NCBI RefSeq assembly: GCF_000407165.1
Contig: NZ_KE136479.1
Location: 1,251,464-1,315,463, forward strand
From: Enterococcus haemoperoxidus ATCC BAA-382
Lineage (GTDB): Bacteria; Bacillota; Bacilli; Lactobacillales; Enterococcaceae
Reading direction: 5' to 3'
DNA: 64,000 nucleotides
The translations under genes were made by a program, and so were the position numbers. The notes below the pieces were generated by a model, which was given only the letters and a program-made list of their open reading frames with translations, was not told where the DNA came from and made no database searches. Shown here piece by piece: positions 47,467-59,400 of the stretch (position 1 is the stretch's first letter; each line of letters starts with the position of its first letter).

Positions 47467-48458
47467 CTTTTTCCCAAACGTAATTCTTCTAATCGTCTGT
47501 TACGATTTTTAGTTAGATCTTTAATTCTTGGTCTAGGCAGAATTGCTTCAGATGTTGTTGTTGAATCTCTTGTATGCGTTACTGGATCATTTAGGTCAAA
47601 CTGTTGTAAATAGTCGATAACTTCACGAACAATTTGAGTTGGAGTAGAGGCGCCAGCCGTTACTGCTACTTGTTCAACGTCCACCAGCCAATTAGGATCA
47701 ATTTGTGAAACATCAGAAATCCGATGAGCAGGAACACCTGCTTGCTCAATAGAAACCTGTGCTAAACGATTACTATTATTACTTTTTGGATCACCTACAA
47801 CAATTGTTAAATCGCATCCTTGTGCTTGATTTACAACTGCTTCTTGGCGAACTTGAGTAGCCTTGCAGATGTCTTTATGAATGAGAACTTGAGGATATTT
47901 TTCCTGAATTGAATCCATTAGATCGCTTACATCCCATTGGCTCATGGTTGTTTGGTTGGTTACGAAAATTTTATCAGTGCTTAACGATAGACTGTCGATA
48001 TCAGCCTGATTTGCAACTAAATGGACATGTTCTGGTGAAACACCTTGTGCTCCTTCTGGTTCAGGATGATTTTTTTTGCCGATATAAATAATTTCAAAGC
48101 CGTCCGTTACTTTTTCTGCAATCAGTTCGTGTGTAATCGTCACGTCAGGACAAGTTGCATCGATAACAGTTAACCCTTTTTCAATCGCTAATTTTTTCAC
48201 TTTTGGTGAAGTTCCGTGTGCTGTAAAAATAACAGTTCCGTGATCTACTTGAGCTAAAATTTCTTCTCGATTTTCTCCATATAAAGTGTGGATTCCGATG
48301 CTTTCAAATGCATCTGTGACATGTTTATTATGAACGATCATTCCCAAAATGTAGATGGGACGTGGTAAATTCTCATCTAAAGATGCATTTCTGGCGATGA
48401 CCATTGCATCAACAACACCATAACAATAGCCACGCGGACTAATATTTATAATTTTCAT
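47463..48458 (-). CDS. ispH: 4-hydroxy-3-methylbut-2-enyl diphosphate reductase homologue (IspH/LytB)
   Basis: 331 residues from ATG 48458, giving [15 protein letters not shown], which aligns with B. subtilis IspH; a TTG just before it is an alternative. Three conserved cysteines (Cys12, Cys103 in DATCPD, Cys198 in KDICKATQ) can hold the Fe-S cluster. HNKHV, TAHG and HPEPEG supply the substrate residues and [11 protein letters not shown] is diagnostic. The C-terminus has a basic extension. IspH is the last step of the MEP isoprenoid route, yet enterococci are known to use the mevalonate pathway. Confidence 0.92.
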   Translation of the reverse strand: MKIINISPRGYCYGVVDAMVIARNASLDENLPRPIYILGMIVHNKHVTDAFESIGIHTLYGENREEILAQVDHGTVIFTAHGTSPKVKKLAIEKGLTVIDATCPDVTITHELIAEKVTDGFEIIYIGKKNHPEPEGAQGVSPEHVHLVANQADIDSLSLSTDKIFVTNQTTMSQWDVSDLMDSIQEKYPQVLIHKDICKATQVRQEAVVNQAQGCDLTIVVGDPKSNNSNRLAQVSIEQAGVPAHRISDVSQIDPNWLVDVEQVAVTAGASTPTQIVREVIDYLQQFDLNDPVTHTRDSTTTSEAILPRPRIKDLTKNRNRRLEELRLGKR

Positions 48459-48649
48459 CAATAAATTAACTCCTATTTTTTCTGAATTTTATAGTCTTCT
48501 CTACTATACAGTATTTTTGTTAAATTTGTTTAAAGAGTGCGTATCAATTGATTAACAATAGCAAAATGATAGCCAGATAAGTTGATATAAGCTATTATAA
48601 TTACAAGAAAGTTTTTACTTATAAGAATACTAAAATGGAGGAATGGATC

Positions 48650-49579
48650 ATGACTCAAATTTTTAATTCAGTTACCGAATTGATAGGTAAGACACCAATT
48701 GTGAAACTAGGTCGTATTGTGCCGGATGGAGCAGCTGATGTTTTTGTAAAACTTGAATTTTTCAATCCAGGCGGAAGCGTTAAAGATCGAATCGCGTTAA
48801 GTATGATTGAAAAAGCTGAAAAAAATGGACAACTTAAAGCTGGTGATACGATTGTTGAACCAACGAGCGGAAATACCGGGATTGGTTTAGCAATGGTTGG
48901 TGCTGCAAAAGGCTACAAGGTTATTATAGTCATGCCGGATACAATGAGTATTGAACGCCGAAAACTAATGCAAGCATATGGTGCTGAATTGTTATTAACG
49001 CCAGGGACTGATGGAATGAAAGGTGCAATTGCCAAAGCTTCAGAACTATCAGAAAAAGACGGTTACTTTATGCCTATGCAGTTTGATAATCCTGCTAATC
49101 CTGAAGTACATGAAAAAACTACTGGAAAAGAAATTCAAGATGTTTTTGGTCCAGCTGGGTTGGATGCTTTTATTGCTGGAGTTGGAACTGGCGGAACAAT
49201 AACCGGTGTTGGTAAAGAATTAAAAAGAGTTTATCCGAAAATTTCAATCGTTGCCGTTGAACCAACCGAATCACCAGTTTTAGAAGGTGGAACCCCAGGA
49301 CCTCATAAAATCCAAGGAATCGGTGCTGGTTTTATTCCAAAGGTTTTAGATACTGAAGTATATGGGAAAGTCATTGCAGTACCTAGTGAAGATGCAATGG
49401 AAACGGCTCGACAATTAGCTGTAAAAGAGGGCTTATTGGTAGGGATATCTGCAGGTGCAGCAGTAGATGCTGCTATTCAAGTAGCTAAAGAGCTGGGTGC
49501 TGGGAAAAAAGTATTAACTGTTATTCCTGATAACGGTGAGAGATACCTTTCTACAGCCCTCTATAATTTTTCTGAATAA
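48650..49579 (+). CDS. cysK: Cysteine synthase A
   Basis: 309 residues from ATG 48650 (GGAGG eight bases upstream). PLP enzyme making cysteine from O-acetylserine and sulfide. [20 protein letters not shown] has the PLP Lys, [19 protein letters not shown] the substrate Asn loop, and [14 protein letters not shown] the phosphate-binding loop. Monocistronic with its own terminator. Confidence 0.96.
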   Translation: MTQIFNSVTELIGKTPIVKLGRIVPDGAADVFVKLEFFNPGGSVKDRIALSMIEKAEKNGQLKAGDTIVEPTSGNTGIGLAMVGAAKGYKVIIVMPDTMSIERRKLMQAYGAELLLTPGTDGMKGAIAKASELSEKDGYFMPMQFDNPANPEVHEKTTGKEIQDVFGPAGLDAFIAGVGTGGTITGVGKELKRVYPKISIVAVEPTESPVLEGGTPGPHKIQGIGAGFIPKVLDTEVYGKVIAVPSEDAMETARQLAVKEGLLVGISAGAAVDAAIQVAKELGAGKKVLTVIPDNGERYLSTALYNFSE

Positions 49580-49585
49580 TTCATC

Positions 49586-49626
49586 ACTAAAAAAGGAAGC
49601 GCGGATTTGCGACTTCCTTTTTTAGT
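49586..49626 (+). terminator. cysK terminator
   Basis: Fourteen-base perfect arms ACTAAAAAAGGAAG/CTTCCTTTTTTAGT with an inner CGC/GCG. Confidence 0.9.
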
Positions 49627-49776
49627 ACACTAATTGACCAAAAAGTATGTAATAGTTTGAATGATTGCAGAAAATTGAGATAAACCCGATATTTCCTACG
49701 CTATTTATACAATTATTCTTGTCAAGATAGATTAGAAATAGTATCATTTAAGAAAGAAGACTGGGAGGGGAACCAA

Positions 49777-50214
49777 ATGGACAATATATTGGTAAAAAAT
49801 GCACTTGAAGAATTAAAAGAAGCCAATATTCGTATTACTCCTCAAAGATATGCGATTTTAGAATATCTAATTGAGAATCATAGCCATCCAACAGCAGATG
49901 AAATTTATCGTTCATTAGAAGATCGTTTTCCAAATATGAGTGTTGCGACTGTTTATAATAATTTACGTTTGTTTACTGACATTGGTTTTGTTCAAGAGAT
50001 GAATTATGGCGACGCATCTAGTCGTTTTGATTTCAGTTCAAAAAAACATTATCATGCTATCTGTCAAAATTGTGGTAAAATCGTTGATTTCCATTATCCA
50101 GGGCTAGAGGATGTAGAGATGGCGGCAAGTAAATTGACTGGCTTCGAAATTAATGAACATAGATTAGAATTATATGGTTTGTGTCCGGATTGTCAAAAAT
50201 CAAAAAAAGAGTGA
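49777..50214 (+). CDS. perR: Peroxide-responsive repressor PerR
   Basis: 145 residues of the Fur family. RITPQRYAILEYL and NMSVATVYNNLRLF form the winged helix. His37, Asp85, His91, His93 and Asp104 fall at exactly the B. subtilis PerR metal-site numbers, and CQNCG with CPDC forms the structural zinc site. Asp85 and Asp104 favour PerR over Fur or Zur. Peroxide oxidises the Fe-bound histidines and releases DNA. The next gene starts within 15 bases. Confidence 0.95.
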   Translation: MDNILVKNALEELKEANIRITPQRYAILEYLIENHSHPTADEIYRSLEDRFPNMSVATVYNNLRLFTDIGFVQEMNYGDASSRFDFSSKKHYHAICQNCGKIVDFHYPGLEDVEMAASKLTGFEINEHRLELYGLCPDCQKSKKE

Positions 50215-50227
50215 AATGAGGGATAAA

Positions 50228-50608
50228 ATGAAATCAATCCAAACAGATAAAGCGCCAAAAGCGATTGGACCATATGTACAAGGGAACATTGTTAATGGTT
50301 TATTATTTGCTTCAGGTCAAGTTCCTTTATGTCCTGAAACTGGAGAAGTTGTCGGTACTACAATAGAAGAACAAGCAGAACAAGTTCTTAAAAATATTGC
50401 AGCGATTTTAGAAGAAGTTGGAAGTGATTTTGATCATGTTGTCAAAACAACTTGCTTTTTAAAGAATATGAATGATTTTTCAACTTTTAATGAAGTTTAT
50501 GCAAGAGCATTTACGAATCAATTGCCAGCTCGTTCGGCTGTAGAAGTAGCCCGTTTACCTAAAGATGTTCTTATTGAAATAGAAATTATTGCTGCAGTAA
50601 ATGAATAG
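50228..50608 (+). CDS. ridA: RidA/YjgF family enamine deaminase
   Basis: 126 residues from ATG 50228 (GAGGG five bases upstream). RidA hydrolyses reactive enamine/imine intermediates of threonine and serine dehydration. FASGQVPLCPETGEVV and the PARSAVEVARLPKDVLIEIE end carry the substrate-binding Arg and Glu. It starts 14 bases after perR and is co-transcribed with it. Confidence 0.92.
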   Translation: MKSIQTDKAPKAIGPYVQGNIVNGLLFASGQVPLCPETGEVVGTTIEEQAEQVLKNIAAILEEVGSDFDHVVKTTCFLKNMNDFSTFNEVYARAFTNQLPARSAVEVARLPKDVLIEIEIIAAVNE

Positions 50609-50625
50609 CAATTTATTTTCACAAG

Positions 50626-50655
50626 CTGAGAAATTAACGTTTCTCAGTTTTTTTT
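50626..50655 (+). terminator. perR-ridA terminator
   Basis: CTGAGAAA-TTAACG-TTTCTCAG followed by eight T. Confidence 0.93.
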
Positions 50656-50725
50656 GCTTTAAAAACAGTTTTTTGATTCTTTTTGAAAGATGATCAGATG
50701 AAAAAAAGGTTAAAAATGGAAAAGT

Positions 50726-50754
50726 TTGTGAAAAAATAAGTTTATAGTTCACAA
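50726..50754 (+). promoter_or_regulatory. Rex-type inverted half-sites upstream of nox
   Basis: TTGTGAA-N15-TTCACAA. The half-sites are those of the NADH-sensing repressor Rex, but the spacer is 15 rather than the usual 4 bases (one extra helical turn). Candidate operator of nox. Confidence 0.45.
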
Positions 50755-50862
50755 GCAAAGAACTCGAATATGCCTTTCTACTTTGTTATATTTTTAGTAT
50801 ACCAATAGATTCATAATCGATTTATTGGTGAAAAATTTAACTTGAAAGAAGGGATTTACAAA

Positions 50863-52212
50863 ATGAAAGTCGTAGTCGTAGGATGTACGCATGCAGGAAC
50901 AGCTGCAGTCAAAAGTATTTTAACAAATCACCCAAACGCGGAGGTAACCGTTTATGAACGAAATGATAATGTATCGTTTCTATCTTGCGGTATTGCTTTA
51001 TACGTTGGAGGAGTAGTGAAGGAGGCTGACAGTTTATTCTATTCAAGTCCTGAAGAACTAGCGTCTCTAGGTGCTACAGTTAAAATGGAACATGAAGTCG
51101 AAACAATCGATGTTGATCATAAAACAGTTACTGCAAAAGATTTACACACAGGTATTGAAGAAACCGTTTCATATGATAAATTAGTGATGACCACGGGTTC
51201 TTGGCCAATCGTTCCTCCAATTAAAGGAATCGAAGCTGAAAACATTTTATTATGTAAAAACTTTAATCAAGCTAATGTAATCATTGAACGTGCTAAAGAT
51301 GCGAAAAAAGTCGTAGTTGTAGGTGGAGGATACATTGGTATCGAGTTAGTAGAAGCCTTCGTGGAATCTGGTAAAGAAGTTACGTTGATCGATGGGTTAG
51401 ACCGTATTTTAAATAAATATTTAGATAAACCATTCACGGATGTTTTAGAAAAAGAACTTGTAGATCGCGGAGTGACGCTAGCTTTAGGTGAAAACGTACA
51501 AGAATTCCAAGCTGACGCAAGCGGACATGTGAATAAAGTAATTACTCCTAGCCAAGAATTCAAAGCAGACATGGTAATCATGTGCGTTGGTTTCAGTCCG
51601 AATACTACTCTACTCAAAGATAAGGTTGATATGCTTCCAAATGGCGCTATAGTAGTAGATAAGTTTATGAGATCAAGTATCCCTGATATTCTTGCTGCTG
51701 GAGATAGTGCGGTTGTACACTATAATCCAAGCAATACAACAAATTATATTCCATTAGCAACAAATGCAGTTCGACAAGGAATGCTAGTTGGTTATAATTT
51801 ATCGGAACCAAAATTAGCCTATCGCGGAACACAAGGAACTTCTGGGCTTTATCTATTTGGGTGGAAAATTGGATCAACAGGTGTAACATTAGAAAGTGCA
51901 AAAATGAACAACTTAGATGTGGCTGCAACCAATTTTGAAGACAATTATCGTCCGGAATTCATGCCAACGACTGAAAATGTTATGATGGAATTAGTCTACG
52001 AAAAAGGAACTAATCGTATCGTTGGTGGACAATTGATGTCTAAATATGACATTACTCAATCTGCTAATACTTTATCATTGGCTGTTCAAAATGAAATGAC
52101 CGTTGAAGATCTTGCGTTATCGGATTTCTTCTTCCAACCACATTTTGATCGCCCTTGGAACTACTTAAACTTATTAGCACAAGCTGCATTGAAAGACATC
52201 GCCAAAAAATAA
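50863..52212 (+). CDS. nox: NADH oxidase, water-forming
   Basis: 449 residues from ATG 50863 (GAAGGG upstream). Flavoprotein reducing O2 to water with NADH. The N-terminal FAD loop VVGCTHAGTAAV, the redox Cys42 (SFLSCGIALYVGG) and the NAD loop VVVVGGGYIGIELVEAF are present; the C-terminal dimerisation domain ends in FFFQPHFDRPWNYLNLLAQA. It closely resembles the enterococcal Nox rather than NADH peroxidase. It regenerates NAD and lowers oxygen. Confidence 0.95.
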   Translation: MKVVVVGCTHAGTAAVKSILTNHPNAEVTVYERNDNVSFLSCGIALYVGGVVKEADSLFYSSPEELASLGATVKMEHEVETIDVDHKTVTAKDLHTGIEETVSYDKLVMTTGSWPIVPPIKGIEAENILLCKNFNQANVIIERAKDAKKVVVVGGGYIGIELVEAFVESGKEVTLIDGLDRILNKYLDKPFTDVLEKELVDRGVTLALGENVQEFQADASGHVNKVITPSQEFKADMVIMCVGFSPNTTLLKDKVDMLPNGAIVVDKFMRSSIPDILAAGDSAVVHYNPSNTTNYIPLATNAVRQGMLVGYNLSEPKLAYRGTQGTSGLYLFGWKIGSTGVTLESAKMNNLDVAATNFEDNYRPEFMPTTENVMMELVYEKGTNRIVGGQLMSKYDITQSANTLSLAVQNEMTVEDLALSDFFFQPHFDRPWNYLNLLAQAALKDIAKK

Positions 52213-52219
52213 TGAATAC

Positions 52220-52256
52220 AAACTAGAGTTGAGTGTAAATTCAGCTCTAGTTTTTT
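52220..52256 (+). terminator. nox terminator
   Basis: AAACTAGAGTTGA/TCAGCTCTAGTTT arms (one mismatch) followed by T6. Confidence 0.88.
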
Positions 52257-52336
52257 AGCGTAAAAAGTGTAATTTTTTGCCTTTTTTGCATTTTTTTGAG
52301 ATGCTTAATACGTTAGATTAGATGAGGGGTTAGAAA

Positions 52337-52984
52337 ATGAAGAATAGAAATATAAAAGAATTGATGATTCGTTCCTTATATGCCTTAATTGGAGTAGCAA
52401 TTTTAGCTTTTGGTGCTGCAACATTACGAATAGGTCAAGTAGGATTGGATCCTTATACGGCAGCAAATATTGGTATTGGTGGTGTCTTAGGCCTTTCATT
52501 AGGGGTATATCAGCTGATTATCAATATTATTATCTTAGGATTAGTCTTTATTTTTGGAAGAAAGTACATCGGGATTGGAACGGTGATCAATATGGTTCTT
52601 ACAGGTTTCTTTATTGATTTTTATACGTGGATCTATACCACATTTTTCACAATCAAAATCAATCTGTTTTCTCAAGCTGTTCTACTTATTCTAGGTGTAG
52701 TCATCTTTACTTTCGGTGCCTCCTTTTATATGTCGGCTAAATTAGGAAACGCTCCATATGATGCCATCGCTCCGATCATTGTTGAACATACTAAAGCTCA
52801 ATATCGTACGGTAAGAGTAATACAAGATGTCTTTTTTGTGATTTTAGCTTTTATTTTTGGTGGACCAGTTGGTATTGGTACTGTAATCAACGCGTTTTTC
52901 ACAGGACCATTAATTGATTTTTGGAATAACAAAGTTAGTGAGCCAATAATCGAAAAAAGTGTTAAAATAAAATTGGGTCAATAA
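52337..52984 (+). CDS. YczE/YyaS family membrane protein
   Basis: 215 residues with five or six hydrophobic segments. Two internal halves share motifs: GQVGLDPYTAANIGIGGVLG then GIGTVINMVLTGFFIDFYTW, and LGNAPYDAIAPI then GIGTVINAFFTGPLIDFW. The internal duplication and these motifs are those of the YczE/YitT-like family. Transport substrate unknown. Own terminator follows. Confidence 0.82.
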   Translation: MKNRNIKELMIRSLYALIGVAILAFGAATLRIGQVGLDPYTAANIGIGGVLGLSLGVYQLIINIIILGLVFIFGRKYIGIGTVINMVLTGFFIDFYTWIYTTFFTIKINLFSQAVLLILGVVIFTFGASFYMSAKLGNAPYDAIAPIIVEHTKAQYRTVRVIQDVFFVILAFIFGGPVGIGTVINAFFTGPLIDFWNNKVSEPIIEKSVKIKLGQ

Positions 52985-53007
52985 GAATGAATTGAAAAGA
53001 TATATAT

Positions 53008-53039
53008 AAAACAAAGCAATCAGATTGCTTTGTTTTTTT
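53008..53039 (+). terminator. Terminator after the YczE-like gene
   Basis: AAACAAAGCAATC-A-GATTGCTTTGTTT followed by T run. Confidence 0.88.
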
Positions 53040-53083
53040 ATTTGCTTTCGAAAGCCTATTTAAGGAAGTGAATTAATAAAAAA

Positions 53084-53098
53084 ATGATAACGCTTACT
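53084..53098 (+). promoter_or_regulatory. Candidate cre site upstream of the surface protein gene
   Basis: ATGATAACGCTTACT matches WTGNAANCGNWNNCW except at one A. It lies in a 410-base A/T-rich gap (52985-53450) that holds no other gene. Confidence 0.4.
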
Positions 53099-53450
53099 TA
53101 ATCTGTTGTTATGTTTTGAGTATTATTTAAATAATATGTGTAATGTAAAGATTCTCATTTTTATTTAAAAATACTTATTATAAAATTTAGTTTTAAATGC
53201 TGTTGCAAAGGGTTTTTAGTGCTTTTTTTCTTGGGAAATTGATTGGTGTTTTTATATTTTTAAAAAATAATGAGTATTTTCGATTCGTATTATTTCCAAA
53301 AATATTATAAAGGTTATAAAATCCATAGGTAGAAGCTTAATTAATTTTATGTTGCTCACGTTTTAAGAAAGGAGAGTGTCTATTTAGTTTTTGCGAGCTT
53401 CTAAGTTGTTCGTTGTGTGGTATCAGTTTGATTGCAAGAGGAGGATAATC

Positions 53451-56400
53451 ATGAAAGATGATAAGAAAAAAAAGAAAAGCACTAGTAAGTCGAAGAAACA
53501 GAATAAATATCGTGCATTATCATTAGTGTTAACAAGTAGTCTAGTTATTGCACCATTGACTGTTCCCCTATCATTTTACTTACCAGGAGGAATTATTGCT
53601 TCCGCTGCTATATTAGATGCAGAAATTTTATCTAATATAACTAGTTCCAATGACAGTGGAACAACTACTGCAAATCGTTTAGCTGCAGACGGAGCTTCAA
53701 AAAATGTCAATTTTTCAATTTCTGGAAGTGAGCTAGTTGGTGGGTCTGTTATCACAAGCGGAACAAAGCAAGCAGTTTTAACTATTCCAAACGAATTAAA
53801 TGGGCGCGTATCTACAAACGGAGAGGCACAAATCAATACAAATATTACACTAACGGTTGGAGATTTAACATTTCTTACTGGTACATTAAATGCAGTTAAC
53901 AACTTATCTGATTTGTTAACTAATATTGTCGGGGGCTCCTTAGGAAGTTTAACTGGGGTTACACTAAATTTAACGGAAGTTAATCAAAAAATTGATGCTT
54001 TAAACAATCTTGAAAATTTTGGTAGCGCTGAATTCAATTCTACTGCAGTTCTTTCCCCTGATGGTAAGTATATTCAGGCTAATATAGATGATGGATTAGG
54101 ATTAGTCTTAGCACAAAATGTTTCAACTTTGTTGCAAGATTTAAAAGCAGCGGTAGACGCATTAAATGCAACTGGTAGCGGAATCGCAAGTAATATTGTT
54201 GCAGCTGCAATTAATACAGCTTTACTTCCGGTCAAAGGAACAGTAGACACTGCCATTAATTTAGCGCTTCCTCTTGTTGATCTAGGCGGTGCAGGTGTCA
54301 ATCAATTGGCTGATGCTTCAGTATTAGGGTCTACAACAATTAATATTCCGACAACGATCGTTAGCCCAACAAACTTATCGCAAAATCTAGATGCTAGATT
54401 TGTTGGTACAGTTGTAAAAGCAGATGCAATTGATGTAAGTTTGATCAATACTGCTAATGGAGTTTCTGATATTTATTACGCTGGAAGTGCAGTTATTGTA
54501 GCACCACCAGTCGTAACGAATACAACTGGAACTTCTGCAACGGGATACACTGTATTTGGGACAGCGACAGCAGGTGATACGATTACGATTAAAAATGCTA
54601 GTGGAACAACGATTGCATCAGGACCAGCAACTGGTGGGAATTTTGAAATCAGTATTCCACAAGGTTCTGCAACTGCAAATGAAGCATTGACAGCTACAGC
54701 ATCCAATGGGGGTATTGATAGTACGCCAACAGCATTTACGACACCCGCAGATGCGGTAGTTGTAGCACCACCAGTCGTAACGAATACAACTGGAACTTCA
54801 ACAACAGGTTATACTGTAACGGGTACAGCAACAGCAGGAAACACAGTTGATATTCGTAATAGTGGAGGGGCTGTTATTGGAACTGGAACCGTTGATGGTA
54901 GCGGTAATTTTAGTATCTCGATTCCACAAGGGCAAGCAACTGCAAATGAAAATTTAACTGCGATCGCTAAATCTGGTGTAGATGAGAGTACGCCGACAGC
55001 GTTTACAACACCAACAGATGCGATAGTCGTTGCACCACCAGTCGTAACGAATACAACTGGAACTTCAACAACAGGTTATACCGTAACGGGTACAGCAACA
55101 GCAGGAAATACTATTGATATTCGTAATGCTGGCGGAACCGTCATTGGAACAGGGACTGTGGATGGAACAGGAAATTTTAATATTACTATTCCACAGGGCC
55201 AAGCAACAGCTAGCGAACCATTAACTGCGATTGCGAAATCAGGATCAGACGAAAGTACTCCGACATCGTTTGTTACACCAGCAGATCCAATAGTCGTTGC
55301 AGCGCCAGTCGTAACAAACACAACTGGAACTTCAGCAATAGGACACACTGTAACCGGTACAGCAACAGCAGGAAACACAGTGGAAATTCGTAATACTGGT
55401 GGAACCACAATTGGTAGTGGAATTGCTGATGGTAGTGGTAACTTTACCATTGTGATTCCGCAAGGTTTGACGACTGCTAATGAATCATTGACTGCCGTGG
55501 CAAAAATCGGGGTAAACGAAAGTACACCTACACCGTTTACAACACCGGCAGATCCAGTGGTTATTGGCGCACCAACGGTTGACAATGTATCTGGTACCTC
55601 AACAACGGGCTATACCGTAACAGGTACAGCAACAGCGGGCAATACAGTTGAAGTTAAAAACACAGGTGGAACAGTGATTGGAACAGCAATCGCAGATCCA
55701 AGTGGGAACTATACAGTTACGATTCCAGTTGGCTCAGCAACGCCAAATCAACAATTGTCGGCAACAGCTAAAGATGCTGATGGAAATCAAAGTCCAGCAA
55801 CGCCGTTCACAACACCAGCAGATCCAGTAGTCGTTACAGCACCAACTGTGACCAACGTGACTGGTACATCGACAACAGGCTATACCGTAACGGGTACAGC
55901 CACAGCAGGAAATACAGTTGAAATCAAAAACACAGGTGGAACAGTGATTGGAACCGCAATCACAGATTCCAGTGGAAACTATACAGTGACAATTCCAGCT
56001 GGATTAGCAACGCCAAGCCAACAATTATCTGCAGTAGCCAAAGATCCTGATGGCAACCAAAGTTCAGCAACACCATTTACAACACCGGCAGATCAAGTAG
56101 TGGTTCAAGCACCGACTGTCGATAGTGTAACTGGAACCTCAACAACAGGTTATACAGTGACAGGTACAGCACCAGCAGGAAGCACTGTTGAAGTTAAGAA
56201 TACAGGTGGAACAGTGATTGGAACAGGTGTAGCAGATGGCAGTGGAAATTACACAGTGACAATTCCAGCTGGTTCAGCTACACCAAATGAACAATTAACT
56301 GCAACAGCTAAAGACTCTGATGGTAATACCAGTCCTGGAACATCTTTCACAACACCTACAGATCCAGTAGTTGTTACAGCACCAACAGTTGATAATGTGA

Positions 56401-59400
56401 CTGGTACATCCGCGACCGGCTATACAGCGACAGGTACAGCACCAGTAGGGAGTACAGTTGAAATTAAAAATACAGGTGGCACAGTGATTGGAACTACGAT
56501 TGCAGATCCGAGTGGAAACTATACAGTGACGATTCCAGCTGGATTAGCAACGCCAAACCAACAATTGTCGGCAACGGCTAAAGATGCGGATGGCAATCAA
56601 AGTCCAGCAACGCCGTTCACAACACCAGCAGATCCAGTAGTTGTTACAGCACCAACAGTTGATAATGTGACTGGTACATCCGCGACTGGCTATACAGTAA
56701 CGGGTACGGCGACAGCGGGTAATACAGTTGAAGTTAAAAATACAGGCGGCACGATTATTGGAACAGCAGTAGCAGACCCAAGTGGCAACTATTCAGTTGC
56801 GATCCCAATCGGATCTGCAACGCCAAGCCAACAATTATCTGCAGTAGCAAAAGATCCTGATGGCAACCAAAGTCCAGCAACACCATTTACAACACCAGCA
56901 GATCCAGTAATTGTTCAAGCGCCAACTGTAGACAATGTAACAGGTACATCAACATCAGGCTATACAGTGACAGGTACAGCGCCAGCAGGAAGTACTGTAG
57001 AAATCAAAAATACAGGTGGTACTGTAATTGGAACAGGTGTGGCCGATGGTAGTGGAAATTACACAGTTACGATTCCAGCTGGATCAGCATCATCAAGCGA
57101 ACAGTTAACTGCAACAGCCAAAGATGCAGATGGTAATACCAGTCCTGGGACAACGTTCACAACACCAGCGGATCCAGTGGCAGTTAGTGCACCAACAGTT
57201 GAAAACGTAACTGGAACTGGAGCAACAGGCTATACAGTAACAGGTAGTGCAACGGCAGGAAATACTATAGAAATCAAAAATACAGGCGGTACAATTATCG
57301 GAACCGCAATTGCAGATCCAAGTGGTAACTATACCGTTGTGATCCCAATTGGTTTAGCAACGCCAAGCCAACAATTATCTGCAGTAGCAAAAGACGCTGA
57401 CGGCAACCAAAGTCCAGCTACAGCATTTACAACACCAGCAGATCCGGTAGTAGTCACAGCACCAACAGTTGATAGTGTAACCGGAACTGGAGCAACAGGT
57501 TATACTGTGACCGGTACGGCAACAGCAGGAAATACTGTTGAAGTTAAAAACACTGGTGGAACAGTGATTGGAACTACGATTGCAGATCCAAGTGGTAACT
57601 ACATTGTTGTAATCCCGACTGGAGCGGCTACTCCAAATCAACAATTATCTGCAGTAGCTAAAGATGCAAACGGCAATCAAAGTCCAGCAACACCATTCAC
57701 AACACCAGCAGACCCAGTAGTCGTTAGTGCGCCAACAGTTGATACTGTAACAGGTACATCAACAACTGGTTATACGATAAACGGAACTGCAACAGCAGGT
57801 AACAGAGTTGATGTGAAAAATACAGGTGGCACGATAATTGGAACAGCTGTAGTAAATGGTAGTGGGAATTACACAATTACAATTCCAGTAGGATCAGCAC
57901 TACCGCTTCAACAATTCTCTGCTGTAGCTGTAGATGGAGATAATAATCAAAGTTCGGCAACACCATTTACAACACCGGCAGATCCAGTAATTGTTCAAGC
58001 ACCAACTGTAGATAATGTAACAGGTACCTCAACAACAGGCTATACAGTAACAGGTACAGCACCAGTAGGAAGTACTGTAGAAGTCAAAAATACAGGTGGA
58101 ACAGTGATTGGAACTGGTGTAGCAGATGGTAGTGGGAATTACACAGTTACGATTCCAGCTGGATCAGCAACACCGAATGAACAATTAACTGCAACAGCCA
58201 AAGATGCAGACGGAAACACAAGTCCTGGAACAGTCTTTACAACACCGTCAGATCCAGTAACGATTCAAGCACCTGTTGTTACTAGCGTAACTGGAACTTC
58301 TGCTACAGGCTATACGGTAGTTGGTACTGCAGTTGCAGGCGATACAGTTTCAATTAAAAAATTAAATGGCACAGTGATTGGTTCTGCTCAAGTAGATGGC
58401 AGCGGTAATTACTCTGTAGTGATTCCATCAGGATCAGCTAGTCAACTTGAACAATTGAGAGCAATCGATTCTGACGGTGCTGGGAATCAAAGCCCGGCAA
58501 CTCCTTTTGTTACACCAGCTGACCCAGTAGTGGTAGCTGCACCAGTTATCACAAGTGTACTGGGTGATTCTCAAACTGGCTACACAGTGAAAGGGACAGC
58601 AACAGCAAACAATTCAGTATCACTAAGAACGTTAAGCGGAACTGAGGTAGGCGCTGGAGAGGTTGATAGCAATGGTGTATTCTCTATTTCATTAGATGCT
58701 CAAGAAGTAGAGCAACTGCAACAATTAAATGCAGTAGCGATAGATGACGCACTTAACTCAAGTTTACCAACACTATTCACAATCCCAGCAGATCCGTCTT
58801 CAAATGTTGAAGCACCAATCATTAACAATGTAACTGGAACGTCAAAAACTGGTTATATTGTAACTGGTAAAGCTACAGCAGGTAATAAAGTTAAAATTCG
58901 TAACGCTGCAGGAAGAATTATTGGTTCAGGCGTAGCAGATTTAAATGTCGGACAACTTGCATTAGATGGTGAATTCGCGATTGCTTTACCTGTAGGTTCA
59001 GCAACTGAGAATGAAGGATTGACGGCAACTGCTGAAAATAGTATTGGAGATGTTAGTACAGCCACTCCATTTAAGACGCCAGCTGATCCAACGTTTTTTG
59101 TTGCAACGCCGATAATCAACAGTGTGACTGGTAGCTCAACCACAGGTTATACGATCAAAGGGATTGCAACACCAGGAAACAGTGTAGAACTTCATAATGT
59201 AGTAGGAGAAGTGCTAGGTGCTGCCACAGCAAGCGAAAATGGTGGATTTGTTATCGAAATCCCTATAGGTTTTGCTGAACCAAAAGAACTAGTTTCAGCA
59301 ATTGCAAAAGATAGCGATGGTAATCAAAGCGAACCAGCTAACTTCAAGCTTCCAGCTGACCCAGGCGACGGAAATGGGGGTAATAGCAATGGGACTGGTA

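Noticed and set aside
49690-49776. PerR box upstream of perR
   Set aside because: TTATACAATTATTC shows only a partial match to the 7-1-7 consensus, too weak to claim.
54476-59143. Several long minus-strand ORFs across the adhesin gene
   Set aside because: They mirror the repeat composition of the coding strand, lack RBS and show no protein features.
54501-59367. Tandem repeats considered as CRISPR or satellite DNA
   Set aside because: The 270-base units are in frame and encode Ig-like domains; there are no short repeats with unique spacers.
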